From Arcobacter nitrofigilis DSM 7299 (lineage in GTDB: Bacteria > Campylobacterota > Campylobacteria > Campylobacterales > Arcobacteraceae), in NCBI RefSeq assembly GCF_000092245.1, contig NC_014166.1, forward strand, positions 2,914,001 through 2,978,000: a stretch of DNA of 64,000 nt, read 5' to 3'. Positions 62,356-64,000 of the stretch are shown here, one piece after another; position 1 is the stretch's first letter, and each line of letters begins with the position of its first letter. The notes under the pieces were generated by a model. It was given only the letters and a program-made list of their open reading frames with translations, was not told the DNA's origin and did not search any database. Made by a program: the position numbers and the translations under genes.

Positions 62356-63478
62356 TTAAAACCTCCAAAATTGAATAAATCACATAATCTTGTTCTTCAT
62401 TTGTCAAAGTTGGATAAAGAGGTAAAGAAATAGCTTCTTTATAATACTTATCCATAATAGGAGTATTTTCTTCTCCGTAACCTAAATTTTTATAGTATGG
62501 TTGTTTATTTATAGGGATATAGTGAAACTGTAAACCAATATTTCTTTCTCTCATTTTAAGAACGAACTCTTTTTTATCGATATTAAATTTATCAAAATTT
62601 ATATTCACAACAAAAAGATGATATGCAGACTCTTGAGTAAAATCATATATTGATTTTATAAAATCATATTTTTCTAAAATCTCACAATATCTTTTAGCTA
62701 TTGCTCGTCTTTTATCTAAAAACTTATCAAGTCTTTTCAATTGTGAAATACCTAAAGCACAAGCAATATCAGTAAGTCGATAATTAAAACCTAATTCAGT
62801 CATATCATAATGCCAAGGTGCAATTTCACTATTTGCTTTCATGCCATGATTTCTCAAAAGCAAAAGTTTTTCATAAATCTCTTTAGAGTTTGTAGTAATA
62901 GCTCCACCCTCACCTGTAGTAAAGCCTTTTACAGGATGAAAAGAAAAAGTTGAAATATCACTATGTATACAAGAACCAGCTTTTACACTGTCATTTATTG
63001 CTCCAATAGAGTGTGCACAATCTTCTAATATCTTTATATTATATTTATCTTTTAACTCTTTTAATCTTTTTTGATTTACACTAAGTCCTGAAAAATGAAC
63101 CACATAAATTGCTTTAATAGAAGAGTCTTTTTTTAAGGCCTCTTCACAAAGGTCTAAATCAATATTTCCATCTTCACAAATATCCACAAAAATTGGCTTT
63201 GCATTTACATAAAGAATAGAATTGGATGTGGCTAAAAATGAGTTTACAGTTGTAATAACCTTATCATATTCATTTAAAAGTACAAGTGAAGCCAGATGTA
63301 AAGCCGCTGTCCCATTTGATACTGCCACACAATATTTAGCCCCAGTATATTTACAAAGAGCCTCTTCAAACTCTTTTATCTTTGGTCCAGTAGTTAAATA
63401 ATCACTTTTTAATGTTTCAACAACTACTTTTATATCTTCATTTGATATATTTTGTTTACTATAGGGAATAAAGTTCAT
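62348..63478 (-). CDS. pseC: UDP-4-amino-4,6-dideoxy-N-acetyl-beta-L-altrosamine transaminase
   Basis: A 376-residue DegT-family aminotransferase with the normal PLP lysine in FSFHPVKGFTTGEGGA. It uses glutamate to aminate the C4-keto sugar from PseB. N-terminal PYSKQNISNEDI and LTTGPKIKEFEE are typical of PseC. It follows pseB by 6 bases. It is a useful control for the plus-strand PLP protein at 35090, which has His in the lysine position. Confidence 0.94.
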   Translation of the reverse strand: MNFIPYSKQNISNEDIKVVVETLKSDYLTTGPKIKEFEEALCKYTGAKYCVAVSNGTAALHLASLVLLNEYDKVITTVNSFLATSNSILYVNAKPIFVDICEDGNIDLDLCEEALKKDSSIKAIYVVHFSGLSVNQKRLKELKDKYNIKILEDCAHSIGAINDSVKAGSCIHSDISTFSFHPVKGFTTGEGGAITTNSKEIYEKLLLLRNHGMKANSEIAPWHYDMTELGFNYRLTDIACALGISQLKRLDKFLDKRRAIAKRYCEILEKYDFIKSIYDFTQESAYHLFVVNINFDKFNIDKKEFVLKMRERNIGLQFHYIPINKQPYYKNLGYGEENTPIMDKYYKEAISLPLYPTLTNEEQDYVIYSILEVLSV

Positions 63479-63484
63479 TTATTA

Positions 63485-64000
<516 letters not shown>

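Overview
The window is AT-rich, densely coded DNA from a member of the Campylobacterota, most likely an Arcobacter-type bacterium. The main reasons are an hrcA-grpE-dnaK operon, two tandem flagellin genes next to a Maf-family flagellin glycosyltransferase, a pseudaminic acid (pse) pathway, and a GDP-heptose pathway resembling that of Campylobacter capsule loci. No rRNA, tRNA or CRISPR array was seen. The genus assignment is inference; the family assignments rest on motifs read in the sequence.

Layout. 1-7.5 kb is housekeeping: the end of dsbD, a periplasmic thioredoxin, a rhodanese, psd, mltA, small cysteine-containing proteins, then dnaK, grpE and hrcA. The hrcA promoter (7479-7508) lies between two CIRCE-type operators. 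7.54-8.2 kb is non-coding and forms one very long, imperfect, multi-hairpin palindrome (7634-8196). 8.2-11.5 kb is a five-reading-frame operon resembling Septu defence (PtuA-like ATPase and PtuB-like HNH nuclease) with an MntA/HepT-type toxin-antitoxin pair nested between the two subunits. Its ATPase is split by a -1 frame change at a 7-U tract. A KilA-N gene and an inverted-repeat-bounded element (12663-12786) follow. 12.8-25.7 kb returns to core genes: an MFS exporter, a response regulator, truA, an LptF/G permease, a prepilin peptidase, uppS, coaBC, glmU, an ankyrin protein, a Suv3-like helicase and trmA.

25.7-64 kb reads as one flagellar/surface glycan island. Two flagellins (25697-28898) are followed by an unusually long Maf protein with three repeats in its C-terminal half. 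A plus-strand operon (29140-48449) then encodes GDP-heptose synthesis (gmhA, hddC, hddA), a Cj1427-like heptose dehydrogenase, a fucose-synthase-like SDR, a PLP enzyme whose catalytic lysine is replaced by histidine (a sugar 3-dehydratase signature), a split transketolase, sulfate activation (cysC, sat, cysQ, a TauE/SafE permease), a pyruvate kinase core without its C-terminal domain, a TagF-like transferase, a SPASM radical SAM protein and a B12-binding radical SAM protein.

A minus-strand operon (64000 to 48456) converges on it. It encodes pseB (partial), pseC, pseF, pseI, pseG, a PLP enzyme, a methyltransferase, an ATP-grasp ligase, a LicD-family protein, a SPASM radical SAM protein, and a complete route to activated 2-hydroxyethylphosphonate (HEP): a Fom1-like cytidylyltransferase-PEP mutase fusion, phosphonopyruvate decarboxylase and an iron-type alcohol dehydrogenase. 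Two paralogous CgeB-like glycosyltransferases end the operon.

The main hypothesis is that this strain makes CMP-HEP and that the LicD-like protein (LicD enzymes use CDP-choline) or the TagF-like protein transfers the phosphonate to a flagellar or surface glycan carrying pseudaminic acid and/or modified heptose. This would be a phosphonoglycan system in a flagellar glycosylation island. The second highlight is the Septu-like operon with a nested HEPN/MNT pair and a possible programmed or phase-variable frameshift.
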